Assembly (NCBI RefSeq): GCF_036250065.1
Contig: NZ_CP109199.1
Location: forward strand, 4,402,001-4,466,000
Source: Micromonospora sp. NBC_01699
GTDB lineage: Bacteria; Actinomycetota; Actinomycetes; Mycobacteriales; Micromonosporaceae
Reading direction: 5' to 3'
DNA length: 64,000 bases
Below are positions 34,896 to 43,232 of the stretch, one piece after another (the stretch's first letter is position 1; the number at the start of each line of letters is the position of its first letter). Below the pieces are notes generated by a model. That model had not been told where the DNA came from. It did no database searches and saw only the letters and a program-made list of their open reading frames with translations. A program made the position numbers and the translations under genes.

Positions 34896-35087
34896 TTACT
34901 GCTGCTTTGCCAGCCCGACGAACGCGCTCCACGCCTCCGGCCCGAAGGTCAGCGTGCCACCGTCACGGTCCTTGGTGTCCCGGACATGTACGCGACCAGG
35001 CAGGTTGTCGGCGACCTCTACACACTGCCCGCCCGCGCCGTTGCTGCGGCTCGACTTCCGCCACACGGCACCGGTTAGGTTGCTCAT
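34896..35087 (-). CDS. DUF397 protein
   Basis: 63 residues with the classic DUF397 pattern WRKSSRSNGAGGQCVEVAD...VHVRDTKDRDGGTLTFGPEAWSAFV. Its ATG overlaps the stop of the XRE-type gene (ATGA). In actinomycetes these small proteins are nearly always encoded next to an XRE/DUF5753 regulator, and several pairs affect development or behave as toxin-antitoxin-like modules. Confidence 0.93.
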   Translation of the reverse strand: MSNLTGAVWRKSSRSNGAGGQCVEVADNLPGRVHVRDTKDRDGGTLTFGPEAWSAFVGLAKQQ

Positions 35088-36043
35088 TGCTGCATCTCCT
35101 TGGCTATCACGGCTAGTAGGTCGGCCGACCGGTCCGCGTCGAGCGCCAGACCCTCAAGCGCCTTCCAAGTCACAGAGTTCAACGCAACTTCCGTCGGCCT
35201 GTCGAGGTAGAGGGCACCCGTCAACGACTCGCGGTAGACAGTAGTGGGCTCGGGGGTGCGGATTCCGAACGTGGGGAACTCCAAGATGACGAAGCCGTCG
35301 CCGGTCAGGGCGTAGTTGGGTGGAGTGGTCCGAGGCACGACGCGGATCGATGCCACCTCGGCGGCCACCTGGTTGTGAAGGTGAACTAGCTGGTTTGCCA
35401 TGCCGGGGGTCGGCCGGCGCAGCACGTTCTCATCCACAATGACCTCTAGGCGCGGGGGTTCCGGCTGCTTCCGCTTCAAGATCTTCTGACGTTCCATGCG
35501 GACCTCGACCAGACGGTCGGCCTCACGTGTGGGAAGACCCGGATGCGATCGCAGTAGGCGCTCGGCGTACTCCCTGGTTTGCAGCAGTCCAGGCAGCGAG
35601 TTCGGCTCCCAGTGACGCAGCCGGGAGGCCGCCGCTTCCATCCCGACATACAGCTCGAACCAGGCCGGCAAGGTGTCGCCGTAGGCGTGCCACCAGCCGT
35701 TCGCCTTCGTTTCTGCGGCCAATTTGATGAGGGCCTGGGTCATCTCGGCATACGTGCCGTACAGCGAGCACATGGCTGCGACGTCACGAGCCTTAACCGA
35801 CGAGCCCCCACCCTCGATCCGGTACATGGTGGACCGCGACCACTCCAGCGCCTCACCGGCGGCCTCTAGGGACAGTCCAGCCTCCTCCGCCCACCACGCC
35901 GAGTCCACCGGTGAGGAACCCTCGATCGCGGCTTGCAGCATCGCCGGGGTGCAGGCCGGCTGGCCGGGCAGCCGGTCGGCGTTGACCAGCGCGACCAGTT
36001 CCGGGGTGGCGGTGGTGACCGGGGTCAGCAGGGACGTGGCCAT
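35084..36043 (-). CDS. XRE family regulator with DUF5753 domain and unusual N-terminus
   Basis: 319 residues. A helix-turn-helix lies at about 54-92 (GLSLEAAGEALEWSRSTMYRIEGGGSSVKARDV). The DUF5753 ligand-like domain follows from about 115, with ANGWWHAYGDTLPAWFELYVGMEAAASRLRHWEPNSLPGLLQT and the EVIVDENVLRRP motif. The first about 48 residues (ATPELVALVNADRLPGQPACTPAMLQAAIEG..) are not the usual XRE start and look borrowed from another protein, possibly an acetyltransferase N-terminus. The partner DUF397 gene overlaps its stop. Confidence 0.88.
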   Translation of the reverse strand: MATSLLTPVTTATPELVALVNADRLPGQPACTPAMLQAAIEGSSPVDSAWWAEEAGLSLEAAGEALEWSRSTMYRIEGGGSSVKARDVAAMCSLYGTYAEMTQALIKLAAETKANGWWHAYGDTLPAWFELYVGMEAAASRLRHWEPNSLPGLLQTREYAERLLRSHPGLPTREADRLVEVRMERQKILKRKQPEPPRLEVIVDENVLRRPTPGMANQLVHLHNQVAAEVASIRVVPRTTPPNYALTGDGFVILEFPTFGIRTPEPTTVYRESLTGALYLDRPTEVALNSVTWKALEGLALDADRSADLLAVIAKEMQQ

Positions 36044-36228
36044 GACTGGTCAGCCTCCTCCCCTGAGCGGAGACGCCCGCCGCAGGCCGGGCTGACCACG
36101 ATCAGACCCATGTACCGGATAGTGGGCTGTTATCGGGTGCCCGGGCGAGTCAGCGGCCGTTCTCCTTCTTCCAGCGTTCGGCGGCCTCGTAGCCGTCGCG
36201 TCGTCATCGACGACGACCCGACCGCGGC

Positions 36229-38166
36229 TCACGGTGCGACCCCGGGTAGGTACCCGGCCGCCTGTAGGTCGAACAGTTCGCGATAGAGCCCGTCCTGGGC
36301 CATCAGCTCGTCGTGGTCGCCCTGCTGGACGAGTCGCCCGTCGCGCATGACGAAGATCCGGTCGGCGTGCCGGACGTTGGCGAGCCGGTGGGTGATCAGG
36401 ACGACCAGACGGTCGGGATGACGGCGCAGGTGCTGGAACATGGCGTGTTCGGCCCGCGCGTCGAGGGCGGCCGAGGGTTCGTCGCAGACCAGCAGGCGGG
36501 CGTTGCGGTAGAGGCTGCGGGCGGCGACCAGCCGTTGCCACTGGCCACCGGACAGGTCGTGGCCGTTCTTGAACTCGCGGTCGAGCAGGGTGTCGTAGCC
36601 GTACGGCAGGTCGAGGATCATGTCGTGGGCGGCGGCGGCCCGGGCGGCGTCCTCCATGCTCGGACCCGGCCGGTGTACCGGACGGTCGTGTCGTCCGATG
36701 AGGATGTTCTGCCGGGCGGTGAAGGGGAACCGCCACCAGTCCTGGCTCATCACCGCGACGTGCGAGGCAAGGCTGTACGGGTCGAGTTCGGCGGTGTCGG
36801 TGCCGTCCCAGCGGATGGCACCGGAGCTGGGCCGGTACAGCCCGGCGATGAGCTTGGCCAGTGTTGTCTTGCCCGAGCCGTTCTCCCCGACCAGGGCGAT
36901 CACCTCACCCCGCCGTACGGTGAGGCTGACCTCGTCCACCGCCGGGGTGTCGGTGTCCGGGTAGCTCAAACTGACCCGGTCGAGTTCGATCGCGTCGAAC
37001 CCGGTGGTGGCCCGACCGTCGGCCGGCCGGGTACGACCGTGGGCGCGGTCGAGGAAGTCGCGGTAGTCCTGGTAGTAGAGGGCGTCCTCGTACAGCGAGT
37101 TGGTGGCGAACACGGCGATCCCGAGGCTGGAGTGCGCGGACTGCAACGCCAGCAGCGCGGTCGCGGCGGCGGCGAGGGCGACCCACCCGACGAGGAGCAG
37201 ACCGCCGAGGACCCCGTACACCGCGAAGCTGGCCAGCCCGGCGACGGACGCCCCGAACACGCGGGTCTTGGTCTGCGAGCGGACCAGGTCGAGATCGGCG
37301 CGGGTCTCGGCGGTCATCATCCGCCGGTACTCGCCGAGCAGGAACTCCCGCATCTGGTAGGAGCGGATCTCCGCCGCCGTGTGCCGGTTGGCCATCAGGG
37401 TGGCGAGCATCCACATCCGGCGGCGTCGGGTGATCCGGGCCAGCAGGTTCAGGTACTGGCGGCGGGCGATCCGTACCGCGGTGATCGCCTCGGGTACGGC
37501 GGCGAGCAGCAGGCAGGGCAGCAGGATGGGTTGGATGACGGCGACCGCGACGGCGGTGGCGAGCACGCCGACCACGCCGGTGATGAGGTTGACGGTGTTG
37601 TCGACGATCGAGGCCGCCTCCCGCATGCCCCGGTCCCGGGCCCGGTCCATCTCCTCGGCGAACCCGGCGTCGTCGAACGCGGCCAGGTCCACCGCCGTGG
37701 TCGCCTCGAACATCCGCAGTTCCACCCGATAGTTGATCTGCGGCATCAACCGGGCCTGGGCCCAACCGGCGGCGATCGTCAGGCCACCCTTGGCCATCAC
37801 CGCCGCCGCTGCCACCGCGAGCGCCGGCAGCGCGGCGCGTACCCGGTCCGGGGTCGGACCGGCGGCGAACAACTCGGTCAGCACGGTGGTCGTGGCCAGC
37901 AGTCCGAAGGTGGTCATGAACCCGGCGGCGATGTTGAGGCCGATCGAGGCGATCGTGTCCCGGCGGCTTGTCGCCCACGCCACCCCGATCGCTTCCCGCA
38001 CCAGGTGGGGCAGGCGCCGGGCCACCGCCCAGAAGCTCGTCTGCGCGACCTCGCGGGCGTGGTGCATCCAGTCGGGATCCTCCATCTCCGGCAGCACCGA
38101 CTCGTCGGCGTTGTTCGTCGTCTCGTCCTGGTCCGCGGGCTGACGGGGGCTGATCACGGTCTCCAC
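36229..38166 (-). CDS. ABC exporter, fused permease-ATPase (half transporter)
   Basis: 645 residues from GTG 38166 with GAGGAGG upstream. A polar N-terminal region (about 1-60) precedes a six-helix exporter domain (about 75-360) and an ATPase domain (about 385-640). ATPase motifs are Walker A GENGSGKTT with K433, LSGGQWQRL signature, Walker B LLVCDEPSAALD and switch LITHRLANVRHAD. The Q-loop reads MSQDWWRFPFTARQNI, a sequence common in actinobacterial exporters encoded near lanthipeptide or other peptide clusters. No precursor peptide gene is adjacent, so the substrate is open. It is transcribed alone. Confidence 0.9.
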   Translation of the reverse strand: METVISPRQPADQDETTNNADESVLPEMEDPDWMHHAREVAQTSFWAVARRLPHLVREAIGVAWATSRRDTIASIGLNIAAGFMTTFGLLATTTVLTELFAAGPTPDRVRAALPALAVAAAAVMAKGGLTIAAGWAQARLMPQINYRVELRMFEATTAVDLAAFDDAGFAEEMDRARDRGMREAASIVDNTVNLITGVVGVLATAVAVAVIQPILLPCLLLAAVPEAITAVRIARRQYLNLLARITRRRRMWMLATLMANRHTAAEIRSYQMREFLLGEYRRMMTAETRADLDLVRSQTKTRVFGASVAGLASFAVYGVLGGLLLVGWVALAAAATALLALQSAHSSLGIAVFATNSLYEDALYYQDYRDFLDRAHGRTRPADGRATTGFDAIELDRVSLSYPDTDTPAVDEVSLTVRRGEVIALVGENGSGKTTLAKLIAGLYRPSSGAIRWDGTDTAELDPYSLASHVAVMSQDWWRFPFTARQNILIGRHDRPVHRPGPSMEDAARAAAAHDMILDLPYGYDTLLDREFKNGHDLSGGQWQRLVAARSLYRNARLLVCDEPSAALDARAEHAMFQHLRRHPDRLVVLITHRLANVRHADRIFVMRDGRLVQQGDHDELMAQDGLYRELFDLQAAGYLPGVAP

Positions 38167-38717
38167 ACGACCTCCTCAAGCAGCGGGTGGAACTTCGGCC
38201 GGCGCGGGGCGGCAACGGGTCTCGGGCAGGGTGCGTCACCGGGCTGCCACCGGAGTCTGGATTTGGCGGACGGGGCGTCTTCGCCGAGCGCGAGGACGAG
38301 GTACCACGCAGCGGCAGCTTACGTTCAGCAACCAGATCGAGTCACGCAGTTACCGGCGTGTCGAACACGTGTGTCAACGTCCGTACTCACGCCCTGATCG
38401 AGAGGGTCGGGGCCCCGTCGGACGCTCGTCCGGGTCACAGCCCCTAACCATCCTAGGAACCTGGACTGATAGCTCGCGGAGCGGATGGCCCGACCTGCCG
38501 GGAGTGACCTGAGGTAGCGCTTCCGGGACGGCCAGCCGACCCCGGCCCGGCGACGAGCCCCGGTGCTGACGAGTCCCAGTGTTCATGTAGCCGCCACCGG
38601 TTGGTAGGCGTCCGCCGATAGACACGCGTACGGACGTCGACACCGATGATGGTCCGGTGTGGACTGTGCCGGGCGGTCGCGGGATACCGCGGCCGGATGA
38701 CATGACGAGGAGGATGC
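38167..38717. other. Intergenic region between divergent exporter and EEP genes
   Basis: About 550 bases. I see no convincing gene. It must carry both promoters; the sequence up to about 38460 is less GC-rich than the genes on either side. No strong palindrome or riboswitch-like structure was recognised. Confidence 0.5.
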
Positions 38718-39983
38718 ATGTCCTTGAACCTGAGGCGTTTTCGAGAGGTCGTGGCCCGTAGCGCAATGCTCGCCGCCGCGGTGGCCCTCGCGCTGCCCAC
38801 CATCGCGGTACCGGCCGCAGCGCACGGCGGTGGCGGTGGCGAGCTGCGGTTCGCCACGTTCAACGCCTCCCTCAACCGGGGCACCGCCGGGGCGCTGCGG
38901 GCCGACCTGTCCACGCCGGGCAACGCACAGGCCCGGACGATCGCCGAGATCGTGCAGCGCTCCCGGCCGGACGTGTTGCTGATCAACGAGTTCGACTTCG
39001 ACCCGCAGGCGGCGCGGCTGTTCCGGGACAACTACCTGGCGGTCGGCCAGAACGGCGCGAGGCCGGTCTCCTACCCGTACTGGTTCATCGCGTCCAGCAA
39101 CACCGGCATCGTGTCGGGCTTCGACCTGAACAACGACGGCACGGTGGTCACCCAGCCGGGCGCGCCCGGGTACGGCGACGACGCGCTGGGCTTCGGCGCC
39201 TTCCCCGGCCAGTACGGCATGGTCGTCTACTCCCGCCACCCGATCGACACCGGGAACACCCGCACCTTCCAGAACTTCCGCTGGAAGGACATGCCGGGCG
39301 CGCTGCTGCCCGACGACCCGACCACCGCGGCACCCGGCGACTTCTACTCCCGGCAGGAGCTGGCGGCGGTCCGGCTGTCGTCGAAGAGCCACTGGGACCT
39401 GCCGATCCGGGTCGGGCACGAGACCGTGCACTTCCTGGTCAGCCACCCCACGCCGCCGGTCTTCGACGGGGCCGAGGACCGCAACGGGCGGCGCAACTTC
39501 GACGAGATCCGGTTCTGGGCCGACTACGTACGTCCCGGAGGCGGCCGCTACATCTACGACGACGAGGGGCACCGGGGCGGACTGCGACCCGGTTCCGAGT
39601 TCGTGATCGCCGGCGACCAGAACTCGGACCCGTTCGACGGCGACAGCATCCCGGGGGCGGCCCAGCAGCTCCTCGACCACCCTCGGGTCAACGCCCGGTT
39701 CACCCCGTCGAGCGCGGGCGCCGCCGAGGCCGGCGCGCTACAGGGCGGGGTCAACAGCGCCCACCGCACCAATCCCGCCCAGGACACGGCCGACTTCGCC
39801 GACGTCCCCGGACCGGGTAACCTGCGCGCCGACTACGTGCTGCCCTCGCGCGGGCTGAACGTACGCGGTGGTGGTGTGTTCTGGCCGGTGGCCGGTGACC
39901 CGCTGGCGCGGCTCACCGGCACGTTCCCGTTCCCCAGTTCCGACCACCGGCTGGTCTGGCTCGACCTCCGCGTCGGCCGATAG
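38718..39983 (+). CDS. Secreted endonuclease/exonuclease/phosphatase-family protein
   Basis: 421 residues, ATG with AGGAGGA upstream. A signal peptide covers about 1-35 (ending PAAAHG). The EEP fold is visible: LRFATFNASLNRG at the first strand, RPDVLLINEFDFD with the metal-binding Glu, YGMVVYSRHPID, VSHPTPPVFDG, FVIAGDQNSDPFDGDS with the Asp/Asn pair, and SSDHRLVWLDL at the end carrying the catalytic His. Such exported enzymes hydrolyse nucleic acids, phospholipids or phosphate esters. The sequence resembles the actinobacterial group often annotated simply as EEP family proteins. Confidence 0.88.
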   Translation: MSLNLRRFREVVARSAMLAAAVALALPTIAVPAAAHGGGGGELRFATFNASLNRGTAGALRADLSTPGNAQARTIAEIVQRSRPDVLLINEFDFDPQAARLFRDNYLAVGQNGARPVSYPYWFIASSNTGIVSGFDLNNDGTVVTQPGAPGYGDDALGFGAFPGQYGMVVYSRHPIDTGNTRTFQNFRWKDMPGALLPDDPTTAAPGDFYSRQELAAVRLSSKSHWDLPIRVGHETVHFLVSHPTPPVFDGAEDRNGRRNFDEIRFWADYVRPGGGRYIYDDEGHRGGLRPGSEFVIAGDQNSDPFDGDSIPGAAQQLLDHPRVNARFTPSSAGAAEAGALQGGVNSAHRTNPAQDTADFADVPGPGNLRADYVLPSRGLNVRGGGVFWPVAGDPLARLTGTFPFPSSDHRLVWLDLRVGR

Positions 39984-40015
39984 CCCGACCAGGTCGGCGG
40001 CCGCCGAAAGGCGAG

Positions 40016-40050
40016 CGGGTCCCTGGCGTACGCCGTGCGTCAGGGACCCG
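40016..40050. terminator. Bidirectional terminator hairpin
   Basis: A 10-bp perfect stem (CGGGTCCCTG with its complement) around a 15-base loop that can itself fold (GCGTACGC). It lies between the EEP gene stop at 39983 and the stop of the convergent M23 peptidase at 40085. Confidence 0.8.
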
Positions 40051-40084
40051 GATCCGCCCGGCGGCTCCCGGCGGCCGATAGTGG

Positions 40085-40729
40085 CTACGGCCGTTCGGGA
40101 ACGCAGTTCTCGCTCGTCCGCGTGACCGTGTACTCGGCCTCGTCGTGGGTGATTTCCGACGGTGCACCGTCGAAGTGGGTCTCGACCTTGTCCCAGCCCC
40201 GGCGCTGTTCATAGTGCAGGTGCGGGGCACCGGAGTTGCCGGTGCTGCCGACCCGGCCGATCTGCTCGCCCATCTCGACTCGCTGACCGACCCGGACCGA
40301 CGGTGGTTCCAGCAGGTGGAGGTACTGCGTCTCCCACCTGCCACCGTGGTCGATCTTCACCCAGTAACCGCCGCCGCGCCCGCGCGGGCCGTCCGGGTTG
40401 TCGGGGGTGCGGTCGCCCAGGGATCCGTTGATTCCCGCCTCGGTGACCGCGCCGGCGTAGGACGCGAGCACCGGGCGTCCCCAGGCCTCGCCCTCGGTGG
40501 GAAACAGGTCGACGTCGTAGTCGTCGTGGCCGGGGTAGGTGCCGAGCTGCCAGGTCTCGCCGCAGGGAACGGGGAGCTGGAAGAGCGGGCGCGGGCCCGG
40601 CGGCCGCAGCATCGTCACGACGACCACGACCACGGCGAGAACGGCCGCGACCGCACCGAGCGCGAACACGGCCCATACGGCGCGGACCCGGCAGCGGGTA
40701 CGGGGGCTGGTCGGGCGGCCGGTCGTCAT
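40085..40729 (-). CDS. M23 family metallopeptidase-like protein, membrane anchored
   Basis: 214 residues from ATG 40729. One N-terminal transmembrane helix (about 16-41) is followed by a LytM-type domain. The first zinc motif is represented by HDDYDVDLFP, and the second by APHLHYE with the HxH pair. The expected KIDHGGRWETQYLHL strand is present. Such domains bind or cut peptidoglycan peptides. The first motif is HxxxxxD rather than the standard HxGxD, so catalytic competence is less certain. Confidence 0.82.
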   Translation of the reverse strand: MTTGRPTSPRTRCRVRAVWAVFALGAVAAVLAVVVVVVTMLRPPGPRPLFQLPVPCGETWQLGTYPGHDDYDVDLFPTEGEAWGRPVLASYAGAVTEAGINGSLGDRTPDNPDGPRGRGGGYWVKIDHGGRWETQYLHLLEPPSVRVGQRVEMGEQIGRVGSTGNSGAPHLHYEQRRGWDKVETHFDGAPSEITHDEAEYTVTRTSENCVPERP

Positions 40730-40829
40730 CACCCCGAGCCTGCCAGACGCCGGCAAGGCGGGCGACCTTCAGGGGGCGCGGGAGCGGGCCGACGGATCGG
40801 ACCCAACCGGCTGGCCACGACGGTCCGGG

Positions 40830-41624
40830 CTATCGGAGGCGAGGTCCGAGGTGCAGGCCCCCGCTGGCATCGAGCACCTGGCCGGTGATCCACCTGGCGT
40901 TGTCGGAGGCCAGGAACGCGACGATGTCGGCGATGTCGGCGGCATCCCCCAGCCGGTTCAGGGCGGTGCGTTCGGCGACGAACTCCGCGAACCCGGGTGC
41001 CTCGAAGAACGATCCGTTCGTCGCTGTCCGGGTGGCGCCCGGCGCGACCGCGTTCACCGTGATCCCGCGCACGCCCAGTTCGTTGGCGAGCGTCCGGCTC
41101 ATCGTCTCGATCGCTCCCTTGGTCATGGCGAAGGAGGTCTGGGTGGTGTTGGCCATCCGGGTGGCGACCGACGAGATCGTGATGATCCGCCCGCCGTCCC
41201 TCAGCGCCGGCAGGAGCCTTCGGACCAGGAAGTACGGGGCCTTGACGTTGACCGCGAAGAGGTGGTCGAACTGCTCCGGGGTTGTGTCGTCAATGGATCC
41301 TGCCGGTGCCGCGGCCGCGTTGTTGACCAGGATGTCGAATTGCCCGCCGCTGAGACCGGCTTCGAAACCGCGGACGACGGTGTCGACGTCGCCCTCGACG
41401 CCGAGTTCGGCCCGGACCAGGAATCCGGTCCCGCCGACGGACTCGACCGCCGCCAGCGTCGACTTCGCGCCGGTCTCGTCGGAGCCGTAGTGCACGGCCA
41501 CGGCGGCGCCGGCGGTGGCGAGCCGGATGGCGATCGCCTGCCCGATTCCACGCGACGCGCCGGTCACCAGGGCGACGCGGCCGACGAGTTCTCGCCCACG
41601 GCCATCGCGGTTAGTCTCTGTCAT
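40830..41624 (-). CDS. Short-chain dehydrogenase/reductase with Phe in place of catalytic Tyr
   Basis: 264 residues, ATG 41624. Rossmann motif TGASRGIG and the NNAAAAP stretch are typical of classical SDRs, and the catalytic Ser lies in TISSVA. The active-site YxxxK is replaced by FAMTK: the lysine is kept but phenylalanine occupies the tyrosine position. The C-terminal region (AVAPGATRT, ITGQVLDASGGLHLG) is normal. It is divergently transcribed from a TetR gene only 18 bp away, with a palindrome in the gap, so that regulator almost certainly controls it. The substrate is unknown. Confidence 0.9.
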   Translation of the reverse strand: MTETNRDGRGRELVGRVALVTGASRGIGQAIAIRLATAGAAVAVHYGSDETGAKSTLAAVESVGGTGFLVRAELGVEGDVDTVVRGFEAGLSGGQFDILVNNAAAAPAGSIDDTTPEQFDHLFAVNVKAPYFLVRRLLPALRDGGRIITISSVATRMANTTQTSFAMTKGAIETMSRTLANELGVRGITVNAVAPGATRTATNGSFFEAPGFAEFVAERTALNRLGDAADIADIVAFLASDNARWITGQVLDASGGLHLGPRLR

Positions 41625-41626
41625 GA

Positions 41627-41641
41627 TGGTAGTGTCTACCA
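41627..41641. promoter_or_regulatory. TetR operator candidate TGGTAG-TGT-CTACCA
   Basis: A perfect 6-bp inverted repeat with a 3-base spacer fills nearly all of the 18-bp gap between the SDR start (41624) and the TetR start (41643). There is no room for two ribosome sites here, so both mRNAs are probably leaderless or nearly so and both promoters overlap this operator or the coding starts. Confidence 0.75.
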
Positions 41642-41642
41642 C

Positions 41643-42248
41643 ATGAGCGAAATCGGATCCACCCTCCGGGATCGCCGCCGAGCGGAGACCCAACGCACGA
41701 TCCAGATCCAGGCGGTACGACTGTTCATCGAGCACGGTTATCAATCGGTCACCGTGAACCAGGTCGCCGAGGCCGCGGGCGTCTCGCCGATGACGCTGTA
41801 CCGGCACTTCGCCACGAAGGAGGACCTGGTCCTCGTCGACCAGATCGACCGACTCATCGCCGAGCGGATCGCCGCTGGACCTCCTGACGGTTCCCCGGTC
41901 CAGCGGATCGGCCGGGCCCTGATCGAGACCGCGGCCGCGATCACCGGTTCCCCGGATGGCGCCAACGAGCTACTGCTCGACCGCCTCAAGTTGATGATCA
42001 GCACGCCAGCCCTCCGGGCAAGGCATCTGGACAGCCAATACGCCATGCAGCAGGCCATTGTCGACGCCCTGTGCGGTGAAAACGCCGACGCCGAGACCGA
42101 GTTCCGGGTCCGGGCCTCGTCCGGCGCCTGCCTCGCCGCACTGCACGTCGCGCTGACCCGCTGGGCCGGTGAGGACGGCCGGCCCGACCTCCCCGATCTG
42201 ATCGCCACAGCGCTTTCCGCCGCCCTCGACGGGCAGGCCGACCGGTAG
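41643..42248 (+). CDS. TetR family regulator
   Basis: 201 residues, ATG 41643. The helix-turn-helix region is AETQRTIQIQAVRLFIEHGYQSVTVNQVAEAAGVSPMTLYRHFATKEDLVL (about 14-63, read in short overlapping segments). The C-terminal ligand domain is all-helical. It faces the SDR gene and shares the operator at 41627-41641; autoregulation together with SDR repression is the likely mode. Confidence 0.92.
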   Translation: MSEIGSTLRDRRRAETQRTIQIQAVRLFIEHGYQSVTVNQVAEAAGVSPMTLYRHFATKEDLVLVDQIDRLIAERIAAGPPDGSPVQRIGRALIETAAAITGSPDGANELLLDRLKLMISTPALRARHLDSQYAMQQAIVDALCGENADAETEFRVRASSGACLAALHVALTRWAGEDGRPDLPDLIATALSAALDGQADR

Positions 42249-42289
42249 GAGACGGTCGACAAAGCCGCGCCCGCCGGCCCGACCGCGTA

Positions 42290-42510
42290 CTAGCGGTAGT
42301 AGCCGTCGACCGGGATGCGCGCCTCGTCGGGCAGGGACGGACCTTCGTGCGGCACGACCGGGAACCCGCCGGACGGCTTCAGGGCCAGGAGTTGCTCGGT
42401 GGACAGCGCGTACACGACACGGCCGAGCCCGGAGCGTTCGATGGCACCGGTGCACATGTTGCACGGCTGGCAGCTGGTGTACATGGTCGTGCCCGCCGCC
42501 GTGTCGGCCG
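42290..42510 (-). pseudogene. C-terminal remnant of a nucleoside deaminase
   Basis: The leftward frame from about 42510 to the TAG at 42290 gives the last about 70 residues of a cytidine/guanine deaminase-type enzyme: TTMYTSCQPCNMCTGAIERSG with the PCxxC zinc ligands, then GRVVYALSTEQLLALKPSGG and PDEARIPVDGYYR. The N-terminal half with the catalytic HAE motif is missing. Upstream of 42510 the DNA belongs to an unrelated rightward gene. It is therefore a truncated, dead gene. Confidence 0.8.
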
Positions 42511-43118
42511 CGAGTTCTCGGCCCGCCCACCTGGCCGCGACGGTGGCCGCGGGTGCGGCGCTGGGCGCGGTCCTGCTCGGCCAGGTGGCCCTCGTCGGCC
42601 CGGCGGCCGCAGTGCCCGGCCTGCTGCTCAGGACGACGTTCGGACCGAGCGACAGCGTCGCCAAGACGCAGAGGGCGATCTGCCCGTCGGGCACCAGGGT
42701 CATCGGCGGCGGCGGTGCGGTCACCGGATCGGGGCCCGGACAGGTCGGTCTGGACATCATGCTGCCGCTGGCCGACGCCAACCTCTACTCGGTGACCGGC
42801 CGCGAGGACGCCAACGGCGTCGCCGGCAACTGGGCGGTCACCGCCAGCGCGCTCTGTGCCCCACCGCCCGCCGGCCTTGAGGTGATCAACGGTCAGTCGG
42901 CGATCAACTCCGTCAACCCGAAGTTCCTGGAGCTGTCCTGCCCGGCGGGCAAGCGGGTGCACGGGGTGGGCGGTGAGATTGTCGGCGGCAACGGTCAGGT
43001 ACGCCTGACCGAGATGCGGGCCACCTCGTTGACGACGGTGACCGTCCGCGCCGCCGAGGACGAGGACGGCTTCGGCAGCGACTGGAAGGTCCGCGCGTAC
43101 GCCGTCTGCGCGGCCTGA
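42501..43118 (+). CDS. Hypothetical secreted or lumenal protein with repeat of Cys-Gly-rich units
   Basis: 205 residues if started at GTG 42501; ATG 42483 is an in-frame alternative but lies inside the deaminase remnant. An Ala-rich signal peptide (AATVAAGAALGAVLLGQVALVGPAAA) precedes a mature part built of two similar halves: AICPSGTRVIGGGGAVTGSGPGQV..WAVTASALCA and LSCPAGKRVHGVGGEIVGGNGQV..WKVRAYAVCA. Each half has a cysteine pair. The duplicated beta-rich unit is familiar from actinobacterial secreted proteins of unknown function. The 5' end seems to have been rebuilt when the gene was joined to the remnant. Confidence 0.72.
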   Translation: MSAASSRPAHLAATVAAGAALGAVLLGQVALVGPAAAVPGLLLRTTFGPSDSVAKTQRAICPSGTRVIGGGGAVTGSGPGQVGLDIMLPLADANLYSVTGREDANGVAGNWAVTASALCAPPPAGLEVINGQSAINSVNPKFLELSCPAGKRVHGVGGEIVGGNGQVRLTEMRATSLTTVTVRAAEDEDGFGSDWKVRAYAVCAA

Positions 43119-43132
43119 CCGACCAGCCGTAC

Positions 43133-43170
43133 CCGTGGTCCCGCGTCGATTCGTCGGCGCGGGACCACGG
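43133..43170. terminator. Bidirectional terminator hairpin
   Basis: A 13-bp perfect stem (CCGTGGTCCCGCG with its complement) and a 12-base loop, 14 bases past the secreted protein stop (43118) and before the stop of the convergent MerR gene at 43233. Confidence 0.85.
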
Positions 43171-43232
43171 CTGTTGCGCTCCACCCATCCGGCGCCCCTG
43201 GCGGCCTCGTCACGCCACCGGCCGCCACGACG

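Noticed and set aside
36150-36228. Short leftward segment reading DGYEAAERWKKENGR then stop
   Set aside because: It looks like the end of a real protein but is only about 17 codons between stops, with no start or upstream homologous sequence. It could be a tiny relic, but this is unsupported.
42290-42781. 163-codon deaminase-like gene
   Set aside because: Only the last about 70 codons are deaminase-like; the remainder is antisense to the secreted protein gene and lacks the catalytic motif, so it is recorded as a pseudogene fragment.
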